From contig NZ_JAUNHK010000009.1 of assembly GCF_030523985.1 (NCBI RefSeq), positions 2,891-45,847 of the forward strand: DNA of 42,957 bases, written 5' to 3'. This DNA comes from Deinococcus sp. (lineage in GTDB: Bacteria; Deinococcota; Deinococci; Deinococcales; Deinococcaceae). This document shows, piece by piece, positions 28,479 to 36,830 of the stretch; position 1 is the first letter of the stretch; each line of letters starts with the position of its first letter. Both the position numbers and the translations under genes were made by a program. The notes beneath the pieces are model-generated. The model saw only the letters and a program-made list of their open reading frames with translations, ran no database searches and was not told the origin of the DNA.

Positions 28479-29591
28479 CTAGGGAATCAGCCCTTCCAGC
28501 ACGCGCAGGCGTTCGCGCAACGTCGCCTCGTCGGGGGCCACCAGATTGATATGACCCAGCTTGCGGCCCGCCCGCCAGGCCTTGTGGTAGAGGTGGACGT
28601 GGGTGCCGGGCAGCGCGTCTATGGCGGCCCAGTCGGGCACCGCTCCCTCGACGCCCACATAGTTGACCATCGCACAGGGCAGCAGCGGGGCAAAGTCCGC
28701 CAGCGGCAGCCCCAACACCGCCCGCACCTGGGCCTCGAACTGGCTGACGCCGCCGCCGTCCTGGGTCAGGTGCCCGGAGTTGTGGACGCGGGGGGCGACC
28801 TCGTTGACCAGCAGTTCGCCGCCGGGCAACTGGAAAAACTCCAGCGTCATCAGCCCTTCCAGCCCCCAGGCTTCGGCCACCGCCCGCGCCATGTCCCGTG
28901 CCCGCGCCTCGGTGCCGTCTGGAGACTGCGCCGGGTAGACCGAGGTTCGCAAAATGCCGTTCCGGTGGACATTTTCTACCAGCGGCCCAAAGGCCAGTCC
29001 CCCCGCCGCGCTGCGCGCCACCGCCAGACTCACCTCGCGCTCGAACGGCACCAGCCCTTCCAGCACGCAGGGCACACCGCCTAGGTCGTCCCAAGCCTGT
29101 CCCAGTTCGAAGTCCGACGACACGCGGGCCTGTCCCTTGCCGTCATAGCCGAGTTCGGAGGTTTTGAGGATGCCCCGGCCCCCCACCTGCCGCAGTGCGC
29201 CTTGCAGGTCGGCAGCCTGTTCGATGACCACAAAGGGAGCCGTCTTCGCCCCGGCCTCGCGCAGGGCGGCTTTCTCGCGGGCGCGGTGTTTGGAACGGGC
29301 CAGCAGGTCGGCCCCCGGACGCACGGGCACGCGGCCCCGCAAAGCATCCAGCGCCTCCACGGGCACATTTTCAAACTCCAGCGTCACCACGTCGCACTGC
29401 GCCAGCCGTTCCAGGCCCGCCGGGTCGGTGTAGGGCGCGTGCAAGTGCTCGGCACACAGCCGCGCCGGAGCCTGCGCGTCGGGTTCGAGAACGACGGGGC
29501 GCACGCCCAGCGGAATGGCGGCGAGGGCCAGCATCTGGGCCAGTTGCCCGCCGCCGAGAATGCCCAGGGTCGCGGATGGCTGGTCGGTCAT
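28479..29591 (-). CDS. purK: 5-(carboxyamino)imidazole ribonucleotide synthase
   Basis: This encodes 370 residues. It carboxylates AIR with ATP and bicarbonate in purine synthesis. The ATP-grasp features are LGILGGGQLAQMLALAA at the N-terminus, VTLEFENVPVEAL, GILKTSELGYDGKGQ, EGLVPFEREVSLAV, VENVHRNGILRTSVYPA and LLVNEVAPRVHNSGHLTQDG, all typical of PurK. The ATG at 29591 overlaps the purE stop as ATGA, so the two enzymes of this step are made together. Confidence 0.96.
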   Translation of the reverse strand: MTDQPSATLGILGGGQLAQMLALAAIPLGVRPVVLEPDAQAPARLCAEHLHAPYTDPAGLERLAQCDVVTLEFENVPVEALDALRGRVPVRPGADLLARSKHRAREKAALREAGAKTAPFVVIEQAADLQGALRQVGGRGILKTSELGYDGKGQARVSSDFELGQAWDDLGGVPCVLEGLVPFEREVSLAVARSAAGGLAFGPLVENVHRNGILRTSVYPAQSPDGTEARARDMARAVAEAWGLEGLMTLEFFQLPGGELLVNEVAPRVHNSGHLTQDGGGVSQFEAQVRAVLGLPLADFAPLLPCAMVNYVGVEGAVPDWAAIDALPGTHVHLYHKAWRAGRKLGHINLVAPDEATLRERLRVLEGLIP

Positions 29592-30124
29592 GCTTCGCCC
29601 GCCTCGGGGTGGCCCTCGAAATAGGGATCGTCCAGCACGGCCCGCGTCTGGGCTTGCCGGAAGGCGTCCAGCCGCGAGCGCACACCCTCGTCTGTCGTGG
29701 CGAGCAGGGCGGCAGCGAACAGCGCGGCATTTTTGGCCCCCGCCTGCCCGATGGCAAAGGTCGCCACCGGAACCCCGGCAGGCATCTGCACGATGGAATG
29801 CAGGCTGTCCACCCCGCTCAGCGCCCGACTCTGGACGGGCACCCCCAGCACGGGCACGCGGGTAAAGGCCGCCAGCATGCCCGGCAGGTGGGCCGCCCCG
29901 CCCGCCCCCGCGATGATGCAGGCGAGGTTGAGCCGCTCGGCGCGGGCTGCGTAGGTGGGCAGCAGATGCGGCGTGCGGTGGGCCGACAGCACCCGCACCT
30001 CGTAAGCGATCTCCAGTTGTTGCAGAAGGTCCAGCGCACCCTGCATGGTGTCGAAATCGCTGCGGCTGCCCATCACCACGCCGACGCGCGGAAGCGCCGG
30101 GGAAGCGGAAAAGTCACTCGTCAC
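29588..30124 (-). CDS. purE: N5-carboxyaminoimidazole ribonucleotide mutase
   Basis: This encodes 178 residues from a GTG at 30124, chosen because it places the family core at the right distance and has a TAGACT -10 hexamer 7 nt upstream; 30 more in-frame codons upstream are unlike PurE. The core is VGVVMGSRSDFDTMQGALDLL, VLSAHRTPHLLPTYA with the SAHR active-site loop, IIAGAGGAAHLPGM, PVLGVPVQSRALSGVDSLHSIVQMPAGVPVATFAIG. It converts the PurK product to CAIR. Confidence 0.96.
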   Translation of the reverse strand: MTSDFSASPALPRVGVVMGSRSDFDTMQGALDLLQQLEIAYEVRVLSAHRTPHLLPTYAARAERLNLACIIAGAGGAAHLPGMLAAFTRVPVLGVPVQSRALSGVDSLHSIVQMPAGVPVATFAIGQAGAKNAALFAAALLATTDEGVRSRLDAFRQAQTRAVLDDPYFEGHPEAGEA

Positions 30125-30131
30125 GCGGCCC

Positions 30132-30137
30132 AGTCTA
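30132..30137 (-). promoter_or_regulatory. Leaderless-type -10 element of purEK
   Basis: Minus-strand TAGACT ends 7 nt before the GTG at 30124; no ribosome-binding site. Confidence 0.6.
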
Positions 30138-30196
30138 GCGGCCCGGTTGGGCAGCAATGCGCCCCTGCGTTCTACCGCGCCCCGAGGGGAAAGCCC

Positions 30197-30227
30197 AAAA
30201 AAATCCGCCCCCAAGGAAGGCGGATTT
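30197..30227 (-). terminator. Intrinsic terminator after the LEA-like gene
   Basis: On the minus strand AAATCCGCC (30227-30219) pairs with GGCGGATTT (30209-30201) across a 9-nt loop, followed by further T to 30197. It lies 18 bp past the stop of the LEA-like gene and upstream of purE. Confidence 0.8.
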
Positions 30228-30244
30228 GCGGGCCAGCGGTCGGC

Positions 30245-30607
30245 TCAGCTGTGGCGGTCGGCTTCGCGCTCTACGGCCTTCACGTCGGCCTTGACTTCCT
30301 GCGCGGCTTCCTGGGCCTTGTCTTTCACGTCGGCGGCGGCCTGGTCGGCCTTGGCCTTGGCCTGGCCCAGACCGCTTACCAGGTCGCTGTTGGCGGCGTC
30401 CATTTCGCGGCGATACTCGGCTCCGTGCTGCTCGGCGCGGGTGCGGGCGTCTTCGGCTTCGGCGCGGTCTTTGGCGTTGTCGGCTTCGTTGCCCACTTTG
30501 GCGGCGATGTCATGGCCCACGGCACGGGCACGGTCAGCGAGGCTGTCCACGCCCGCTTTGGCGGCTTCGGCGATGTTTTCGAAGATGCTCTTGTCTTTTT
30601 CGCTCAT
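30245..30607 (-). CDS. LEA-like amphipathic helical protein
   Basis: This encodes 120 residues from the ATG at 30607 (MSEKDKSIFENIAEAAKAG). It is very rich in Ala, Lys, Glu and Asp with no Cys, Trp or Pro and is arranged as long amphipathic helices with repeated A-K-A/E-A patterns (QAKAKADQAAADVKDKAQEAAQEVKADVK). This composition is typical of group-3 late-embryogenesis-abundant proteins, which protect macromolecules during drying. D. radiodurans has a LEA-like protein encoded near ssb (recalled as DR0105), and this may be its counterpart. It is cytoplasmic, with no signal peptide, and has its own terminator. Confidence 0.75.
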   Translation of the reverse strand: MSEKDKSIFENIAEAAKAGVDSLADRARAVGHDIAAKVGNEADNAKDRAEAEDARTRAEQHGAEYRREMDAANSDLVSGLGQAKAKADQAAADVKDKAQEAAQEVKADVKAVEREADRHS

Positions 30608-30680
30608 GCCCACAGCTTGCGCTCGCCAGCAGGTCAGAACATGAAAGGTAAACCAAGGCACCTTTCTCTGACGGTGGCAA

Positions 30681-30707
30681 AGAAAAACCCCGCCACGATG
30701 GGCGGGG
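30681..30707 (-). terminator. Intrinsic terminator after rplI
   Basis: On the minus strand CCCCGCC (30707-30701) pairs with GGCGGGG (30694-30688), followed by TTTTT (30687-30683). It ends the rpsF-ssb-rpsR-rplI operon 19 bp after the rplI stop. Confidence 0.85.
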
Positions 30708-30725
30708 AGGCTTTCCCTGAAGGGT

Positions 30726-31166
30726 TTACTTCGCGGCGTGAACCACGAGCTTCATGGGGATGGTGACTTCGGGGTGGGCACGGTAGGCGATGTCGTACTC
30801 GCCGATTTCCTTGACGGTCTTCGGCATGTCGATCTTGCGCTTGTCCACGTCGAAACCGAGCTTATCGAGGCTGTCGGCCACGTCTTGGTGGGTGACGGCG
30901 CCGTAGATTTTGCCTTCACCAGCGCGAACGCTCAGTTCCACGGCAACCCCGTTCAGGCGGCTGGCGAGGTCTTCGGCCACGGCCTTTTCCTGCTCCTGGC
31001 GCTTCTGGATGGAACGCAGCTGCGCTTCGAGGGTCTTCATGTTGGTGCGGGTGGCCGAGACGGCCTTGCCCTGGGGAATCAGCCAGTTGCGGGCGTAGCC
31101 GTCCTTGACATTCACCACGTCGCCGGTCTTGCCCAGGCGGCTGGGTTCCAGAAGAATCACTTGCAT
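30726..31166 (-). CDS. rplI: 50S ribosomal protein L9
   Basis: This encodes 146 residues. The N-terminal RNA-binding domain MQVILLEPSRLGKTGDVVNVKDGYARNWLIPQGKA is diagnostic, then a long central helix (LEAQLRSIQKRQEQEKAVAEDLASRL) and the C-terminal domain with GKIYGAVTHQDVADSL. AAGGAG precedes the start. It is the last gene of the operon, 12 bp after rpsR. Confidence 0.97.
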   Translation of the reverse strand: MQVILLEPSRLGKTGDVVNVKDGYARNWLIPQGKAVSATRTNMKTLEAQLRSIQKRQEQEKAVAEDLASRLNGVAVELSVRAGEGKIYGAVTHQDVADSLDKLGFDVDKRKIDMPKTVKEIGEYDIAYRAHPEVTIPMKLVVHAAK

Positions 31167-31178
31167 GTCAAGGACTCC

Positions 31179-31457
<279 letters not shown>

Positions 31458-31550
31458 GGGAGTTCCTCGGCGCTTGGTGCGCCTGGGGTCCAAGGTCTGG
31501 GAGAAAGGCCGGTGGCGGCCCCCTGCCTCAGACGCTCAGACCCTTCCTGC

Positions 31551-32465
31551 TCAAAAGGGCAGGTCGTCTTCCTCGGGTGGGAAGTCGTCGAGACCTTGGT
31601 CAATATCTAGGCCCCCCGAACGGCTCCCCGTGTTCGCGGCGCGGGCAGGCTGGCTGGTGTTGCCATAGCCGCTCTGCTGCGGGCGCGCCGAACTGCTCGC
31701 GGTCTGCGGGCGAGGTGCGGCGGGGGTGGCTGCGGCGTACCCGGTGGATTGTCCTGGGGCCGCGCCTCGGGCAAGGGCTTCGACTCGCGTCGCCTCTATT
31801 CTTGTGCTGTTGCGCTTGTTGCCGTCTTTGTCCTGCCACGACTCATTGACCAGTCGGCCCACGAGCAGCACAGGGTCACCTTTGCGCAGGTCTTTCATGG
31901 CTTCGGCCAGTTCGCGCCAGAGCGTGGAATCGATGTAATGCACCTTTTCCTGCCGCTGGCCCTGCCGATCCTGGTAGTTTTCGTTGACGGCCATGCTGAG
32001 GCTCAGCACAGCGTCTCCGGTTTGGGTGTAGCGCAGTTCGGGGTCACGGGTGATGTTGCCCACCACCATGACTTCGTTCATGGCTCCACTCATGCGAACG
32101 CCGCCGCCTGCATCCTGAATCAGTTCGGGCTGGGTGCCGAGCTGCTCCATACGGAGGGCCTTGACGTTCACGGCGCTGCGTTTGCCGCCTTCGGGGGCTT
32201 CCCATTGGCGGTATTCCAGAGCGCCTTCCACCAAAACCGCGTCGCCAGCCTTGAGGCCGCGCTCGGATTGCCACTCGGCGGGTTTGCCGAGAATGCTGAC
32301 ACGGTGGTACCAGGGAATGTTGCGCTCGCGTCCGTCGTTGCCGACCACACGGTCTTCTCCGGCGATGGTGGCTTCAAACACAGCCAGACCGCTTCCGGTG
32401 TACCGCAGTTCGGGGTCACGGGCGAGTGCGCCAATCAGAAAGACGTGGTTCATGCCTCGGGCCAT
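31551..32465 (-). CDS. ssb: Single-stranded DNA-binding protein with two OB folds
   Basis: This encodes 304 residues with AAGGAG before the ATG at 32465. The first OB fold is residues 4-110 (MNHVFLIGALARDPELRYTGSG), the second about 129-233 (MNEVMVVGNITRDPELRYTQTG), so the working form is a dimer with four OB folds as in Thermus and Deinococcus, not a tetramer. A flexible linker rich in Ala, Pro, Ser and Gln follows, then the acidic partner-binding tip EEDDLPF. The gene is intact in one frame. It lies between rpsF and rpsR but has its own promoter overlapped by an RDRM, so it should be raised after irradiation or drying while ribosomal genes are not. Confidence 0.97.
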   Translation of the reverse strand: MARGMNHVFLIGALARDPELRYTGSGLAVFEATIAGEDRVVGNDGRERNIPWYHRVSILGKPAEWQSERGLKAGDAVLVEGALEYRQWEAPEGGKRSAVNVKALRMEQLGTQPELIQDAGGGVRMSGAMNEVMVVGNITRDPELRYTQTGDAVLSLSMAVNENYQDRQGQRQEKVHYIDSTLWRELAEAMKDLRKGDPVLLVGRLVNESWQDKDGNKRNSTRIEATRVEALARGAAPGQSTGYAAATPAAPRPQTASSSARPQQSGYGNTSQPARAANTGSRSGGLDIDQGLDDFPPEEDDLPF

Positions 32466-32540
32466 AAGAATCTCCTTGTGTAGCTGGCGAAATAACTAGA
32501 TTCGATAACGTAAGTGGACGGCCCTTAACGGGGTAACAAG

Positions 32541-32569
32541 AGACTAACAACAATCCTGCATTATGTCAA
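32541..32569 (-). promoter_or_regulatory. ssb promoter
   Basis: On the minus strand TTGACA (32569-32564), a 17-bp spacer and TAGTCT (32546-32541). The -35 lies inside the RDRM. The predicted leader is about 70 nt. Confidence 0.8.
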
Positions 32570-32577
32570 TGACATAA
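32561..32577. promoter_or_regulatory. Radiation/desiccation response motif (RDRM), DdrO-type operator
   Basis: The 17-bp palindrome reads TTATGTCATTGACATAA on the minus strand, identical to the published consensus as recalled. It covers the -35 of the ssb promoter and abuts the rpsF stop codon (32579-32581). In Deinococcus this site binds the repressor DdrO, which is cleaved by PprI (IrrE) after DNA damage, freeing transcription. Confidence 0.93.
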
Positions 32578-32578
32578 A

Positions 32579-32887
32579 TCAGGCTTTCTTGGTCTTCCAC
32601 TCCGGGCGGTCTTTGACCACCAGAACGCGGCGGACGTGATCGCGCAGGCGCAGGCTGGTGGCAATGTCCTTTTCAGGGTTGCCCGAAGCCTTGATGGTGT
32701 ACATCAGGTAGTAGCCTTCGCGGTCCTTGCCCACTTGGTAGGCGAGGCGGCGGTTGCCGAGGTCGTCGAGGTTGCTGATTTCAGCGCCTGCGTTCTTGAC
32801 GGCGTTCTCGATGTACTCCTTCTCAATCTGCACTTGCTCGGCGCTGAGGTTGGGGTTCAGGATGAGGTTCAGGTCGTACTGGTTCAT
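32579..32887 (-). CDS. rpsF: 30S ribosomal protein S6
   Basis: This encodes 102 residues with AGGAGG 6 nt before the ATG at 32887. The sequence MNQYDLNLILNPNLSAEQVQIEKEYIENAVKNAG, LGNRRLAYQVGKDREGYYLMYTIKA and the C-terminal LRLRDHVRRVLVVKDRP are typical of S6. It is the first gene of the rpsF-ssb-rpsR-rplI operon. No convincing promoter consensus was found in the 160 bp upstream. Confidence 0.96.
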   Translation of the reverse strand: MNQYDLNLILNPNLSAEQVQIEKEYIENAVKNAGAEISNLDDLGNRRLAYQVGKDREGYYLMYTIKASGNPEKDIATSLRLRDHVRRVLVVKDRPEWKTKKA

Positions 32888-33035
32888 GGTTCACCTCCTT
32901 TTTGGTGTAGGGATTGATGCGCCCAAAGTCAGGGCAGCACAATTGAGTAGGGTATCAGATTTTCAGGCCGTGAGGATGAGGGGCGCGTCCCTTTCTCCGC
33001 CATCTGGCCTATAGCCCCGGCCCGCTCCCGCCCCC

Positions 33036-33041
33036 TAGCCT
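33036..33041 (+). promoter_or_regulatory. Leaderless-type -10 element
   Basis: TAGCCT ends 6 nt before the ATG at 33048; no ribosome-binding site. Confidence 0.6.
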
Positions 33042-33047
33042 GAACAC

Positions 33048-34802
33048 ATGGCGGCCCCCAGTTCTTCTACCCTTTCTGTTTTACGCACCTACCTGGGGCC
33101 ACTGAGGGGCGCGGTGTTCCTGCTGGCGGCCCTGCTGATCGTCGGCACGGGCCTGAACCTCAGCCTGCCGCAACTGCTTTCGCGCTTCGTGGACAACGCC
33201 AAACTGGGCGCGGGGGCCGACCCTGGCCTGCTGGCGCGGCTGGCCCTGAGTTACATCCTGCTGGCGGTGGGCGTACAACTGCTCAACGCCGCCGCCACTT
33301 ATCTGGGGGCGCGGGTCGGCTGGCAGGCGACGAACCGACTGCGGGCCGACCTGATGGCGCATCTGCTCTCGCTGGACATGCACGAACACAAGGAACGCAC
33401 CCCCGGCGAGATGATCGAGCGCATAGACGGCGACGTGACGGCCCTCAGCAACTTTTTTTCGCAGTTCGCCGTGCGGGTCTTCGGGGCGGCGCTGCTGCTC
33501 ACGGGCGCAGTGGTGATGTTCTGGCGCACCGACTGGCGGGTGGGGCTGGGCATCACCTTCTTCGTCTTTCTGACGCTGGCAGCCATGAACCGCATTCGCA
33601 AAAGCGGCGTGGAGCCGACCCGCCAGGAACGCGAGGCGAGCGCCAAGCTGTTCGGGTATGTCGAGGAGCGGCTGACGGGCCTGGACGACGTGCGTTCGCT
33701 GGGCGCGGGGCCGTACCACCTGCGCGGTTTTCTGGCGGTGCAGCGCGACTTTTTCCACAAGTCGGTGCTGTCGTGGCAGCGGCGGGCGCGAGTGTGGCAA
33801 CTCAGCATGATTTTGTTTGCCATCGGGTATGTCGCGCTGCTGGCCTCGGCGGTGGGGCTGTACGCGGCGGGCCTGATTACGCTGGGTACGGCCTTTGCCC
33901 TCTACCAGTACATGACGATGGTGGAAGAACCGATTGACCAGCTTTCCAACCAGCTTCAGGACTTGCAAAAGGCGGGCGCGAGTCTGGAAAGAGTGGGCGA
34001 GTTGCTGGCGCTGAAAACGCAGTTGCCCGAAGGCCGCCAGGCGTTGCCTGCTGGCCCGCTGGACGTGCGCTTTAAGGATGTGGGCTTCAGCTACGGCGGC
34101 ACGGAGGGTGCGCCTGTGCTGCGCGGGGTGGACTTCGTGCTTCCCGCCGGGCAAATGCTGGGGCTGCTGGGGCGCACGGGGAGCGGCAAAACGACCCTGA
34201 CCCGCCTGATTTCGCGCCTCTACGACCCCACGACGGGCGCGGTGCGGCTGGGGGGGGTGGACACGCGGGACGTGACGCTTGCCAGCCTGCGCTCACGGGT
34301 GGCGGTGGTCACGCAGGACGTACAGCTGTTTCAGGCCAGCGTGCGCGACAACCTCAGCTTTTTTGACGATTCGGTGAGTGACGAGCGGGTGGAGGCGGCT
34401 CTGGCGGAAGTGGGCCTGAGCGAGTGGCTCTCGCGGCTGCCTAGGGGCGTTCGCACCCCACTCCCAGCAGGCAGCCTCAGCGCGGGGCAGGCGCAACTGC
34501 TGGCCTTTGCACGGGTGATGCTGCAAGACCCCGCCGTCATCATCCTGGATGAGCCGAGCAGCCGCCTCGACCCCGCCACCGAAGCGCAACTCACCGCCGC
34601 CATGACCCGCCTGCTGTCGGGCCGCACGGCCATCGTGATTGCCCACCGCCTAGATACGGTGGCCCGCGCCGACCGAATTCTGGTGCTGGGCGCAGGCGAG
34701 ATTTTGGAAGACGGCACGCGGGCGGAACTGGCCCGAAATCCTCAGAGCCACTACGCGCAGCTTCTGCGGGCAGGACGGGAGGCGGAAGCGGTGCTGGCGT
34801 GA
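33048..34802 (+). CDS. ABC half-exporter with consensus ATP site
   Basis: This encodes 584 residues. Six membrane segments lie in residues 20-310 (AVFLLAALLIVGTGLNLSL, LALSYILLAVGVQLLNAAATYL, VFGAALLLTGAVVMFW, LSMILFAIGYVALLASAVGLYAAGL). The ATPase domain has Walker A GRTGSGKTT (about 374-382), signature LSAGQAQLLAFARV, Walker B VIILDEPSSRLD (about 496-507) with the catalytic Glu, and the switch His in IAHRLDT. The loop VVTQDVQLFQASVRDNL is of the multidrug/lipid exporter type. It is followed by a second half-exporter; the pair probably forms a heterodimer. A TAGCCT hexamer precedes the start. Confidence 0.93.
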   Translation: MAAPSSSTLSVLRTYLGPLRGAVFLLAALLIVGTGLNLSLPQLLSRFVDNAKLGAGADPGLLARLALSYILLAVGVQLLNAAATYLGARVGWQATNRLRADLMAHLLSLDMHEHKERTPGEMIERIDGDVTALSNFFSQFAVRVFGAALLLTGAVVMFWRTDWRVGLGITFFVFLTLAAMNRIRKSGVEPTRQEREASAKLFGYVEERLTGLDDVRSLGAGPYHLRGFLAVQRDFFHKSVLSWQRRARVWQLSMILFAIGYVALLASAVGLYAAGLITLGTAFALYQYMTMVEEPIDQLSNQLQDLQKAGASLERVGELLALKTQLPEGRQALPAGPLDVRFKDVGFSYGGTEGAPVLRGVDFVLPAGQMLGLLGRTGSGKTTLTRLISRLYDPTTGAVRLGGVDTRDVTLASLRSRVAVVTQDVQLFQASVRDNLSFFDDSVSDERVEAALAEVGLSEWLSRLPRGVRTPLPAGSLSAGQAQLLAFARVMLQDPAVIILDEPSSRLDPATEAQLTAAMTRLLSGRTAIVIAHRLDTVARADRILVLGAGEILEDGTRAELARNPQSHYAQLLRAGREAEAVLA

Positions 34803-34805
34803 GAG

Positions 34806-34915
34806 AAGACCCCTCACCCCCTTGCTCTCGCAAGGCCCCTCTCCCCAAGGGCGAGGGGAAAAACGACCCTCTACCAGGGGGAGAGGGCCTGCCACAGGCA
34901 GGGGTGAGGGGTCTT
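34806..34915. repeat. 110-bp cruciform-like palindromic repeat, copy 2
   Basis: A perfect 15-bp outer inverted repeat, AAGACCCCTCACCCC (34806-34820) and GGGGTGAGGGGTCTT (34901-34915), encloses smaller hairpins: CTTGC/GCAAG (34821-34834), CCCCT.../AGGGG around 34837-34858, CCCTCT/AGAGGG around 34867-34887, and GCCTG/CAGGC (34887-34900). The whole could fold as a multi-armed RNA. It lies between the two ABC half-exporter genes. Confidence 0.8.
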
Positions 34916-34958
34916 TCCACCGCCATCCGCCATCCGCCTTCTCCCCCAAAGGAACCCC

Positions 34959-36728
34959 ATGACCACGACCCCCGCAACTCCAACCTTTACCCTCGCCAAA
35001 CGCCTGTTTGCCTACAATCCCGCGCTGTTCGGGGTCAATCTGCTGCTGTGGGGCGCGGTTCACGCCTCGCCTGCGCTGCTGACGTTGGCGGTCAGCGGCC
35101 TCTTCGGACATTTGGAAGACGCCGAAAAAGCCGTGCCCAGCGCCATTGCCGCCGCCTGGGTCGCGTTGGGCTGGTTCGCGCTGGTGCGGCTGGGCCGCTT
35201 CGGGGTGTTCTACGCGGCGTTTCGGGTCTGGATAGAGCTGTGGTACACGCTGGACGCGCTGGTCAGGCGCAACCTGCTGGGCTACCTGCTGACCGCCAGG
35301 GGGTCGCGCCGCCTGCCCGATACGCCCGCCGAGGCCGTCAGCCGCTTCCGTGACGACGTGGACGACGTGGCGGGCTACACCGAGGTCTGGGTGGACGGTG
35401 CGGGTTTTCTGGTCTACACCCTGGTCGCCGTCACGCTGATGGCCCGTGTGGACCCGCTGATCACACTGCTGGTCTGTGCGCCCTTGCTGCTGATGATCGC
35501 CTTCGTGCAGCGGCTTTCGCCCACCATCCGCAGTTATCGCCGCCGCATGCGTGAGGCCACCGCCCGCGTGACCGACTTTATCGGGGAAACGTTTGGGGCC
35601 GTGAGCGCCGTCAAGCTGGCGGGGCGCGAGGGGCGGATGGTCGCGCACCTCCAAGCGCTGGGCGAAACGCGCAAGCAGGCGGCGCTGCGGGACGTGCTGC
35701 TGACCGAACTGATTCGCGGCGTCAACACCAACATGGTCAATATCGCCGTGGGGCTGGTGCTGCTGCTGGGGGCCAACCGCGTGCGCGGCGAAGCGCTGAG
35801 CGTGCAGGATTTTGTCCTGTTTATCGGGCTGTTGCCGAGGCTGACAGGCAGCATGGGCTTCTTTGGGGACGCGATTGCCCGCCACCGTCGCACGGGCGTC
35901 AGCTTCGAGCGCATGAACCGCCTGCTGGTGGACGCTCCGCAGGACGAAGCCGTGCAGCACCGCGACATTCACCTGCGCGGCGACTTGCCCGCCCTGCCGA
36001 CCCGCCCCAGTGCTGAGCCTCTGCGTGAACTGCGGGTACAGCACCTCAGTGCCCACCATCCCGACGGAAGCGGCGTCCACGACGTGAGTTTCACCCTCCA
36101 GCGCGGCGAATTCGTGGTGGTCACGGGGCGCATCGGCAGCGGCAAAAGCACCCTCCTGCGCGCCCTGCTGGGCCTGCTTCCGCGTGATGGTGGACAGATT
36201 TTCTGGAACGGCGTGGAAGTGGACGACCCGGCCACCTTCTTCGTGCCGCCGCGCAGCGCGTACACGGCGCAGTTGCCCAACCTATTTTCCGACTCGCTGC
36301 ACGACAACGTGCTGAGCGGCGAGGACGCGGGCCGCCTCCCGCTGGCGGTGCGGCTGGCGCGACTGGAAAGCGACCTGGCGCAGCTTCCCGCCGCCGAGCA
36401 GACCCAGGTCGGCGCACGCGGCGTCAAGCTCTCGGGCGGGCAGGTTCAGCGCACCGCCGTGGCGCGGATGCTGGCGCAACAGGCCGACCTGCTGGTCTTC
36501 GACGACGTGTCCAGCGCCCTGGACGCCCGCACCGAAGCCGAGTTGTGGGACGGCCTCTTTTCCGAAATGGACGCCACCTGTCTGGTCGTCTCGCACCGCC
36601 GCGCCGCCCTGACCCGCGCCCACCGCATTCTGGTGATGGAAGGCGGGCGGGTGACGGCAGAAGGCACGCTTGAGCAGTTGCTGGACACGAGCACGGAGAT
36701 GCGGGCGCTGTGGGCGGAGGAGGATTGA
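34959..36728 (+). CDS. ABC half-exporter with degenerate ATP site
   Basis: This encodes 589 residues with AAAGGA before the ATG. Membrane segments include NLLLWGAVHASPALLTLAVSGL, AWVALGWFALVRLGRFGVFY, FLVYTLVAVTLMARV and MVNIAVGLVLLLGANRV. The ATPase domain has Walker A GRIGSGKST (about 390-398), signature VKLSGGQVQRTAVARML, and Walker B LLVFDDVSSALD (about 511-522), where the catalytic Glu after the Walker B Asp is Asp. That is the hallmark of the degenerate site in heterodimeric exporters such as TM287/288 and LmrCD. Its partner is the gene just upstream. Substrate unknown. Confidence 0.92.
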   Translation: MTTTPATPTFTLAKRLFAYNPALFGVNLLLWGAVHASPALLTLAVSGLFGHLEDAEKAVPSAIAAAWVALGWFALVRLGRFGVFYAAFRVWIELWYTLDALVRRNLLGYLLTARGSRRLPDTPAEAVSRFRDDVDDVAGYTEVWVDGAGFLVYTLVAVTLMARVDPLITLLVCAPLLLMIAFVQRLSPTIRSYRRRMREATARVTDFIGETFGAVSAVKLAGREGRMVAHLQALGETRKQAALRDVLLTELIRGVNTNMVNIAVGLVLLLGANRVRGEALSVQDFVLFIGLLPRLTGSMGFFGDAIARHRRTGVSFERMNRLLVDAPQDEAVQHRDIHLRGDLPALPTRPSAEPLRELRVQHLSAHHPDGSGVHDVSFTLQRGEFVVVTGRIGSGKSTLLRALLGLLPRDGGQIFWNGVEVDDPATFFVPPRSAYTAQLPNLFSDSLHDNVLSGEDAGRLPLAVRLARLESDLAQLPAAEQTQVGARGVKLSGGQVQRTAVARMLAQQADLLVFDDVSSALDARTEAELWDGLFSEMDATCLVVSHRRAALTRAHRILVMEGGRVTAEGTLEQLLDTSTEMRALWAEED

Positions 36729-36830
36729 GCGGAGCCCCTGACCTTCTGTCGAAGCTTTTGCAGCATGATAGGCCAGGGAAGGGTTGCTCACGTTTTGCCC
36801 CGCACACGCAAGGACAGGAGGGAGGACAGC

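Noticed and set aside
31551..32465. SSB as a gene duplication or frameshifted pair
   Set aside because: The two OB folds lie in one intact frame with an acidic tip, the normal Deinococcus-Thermus form.
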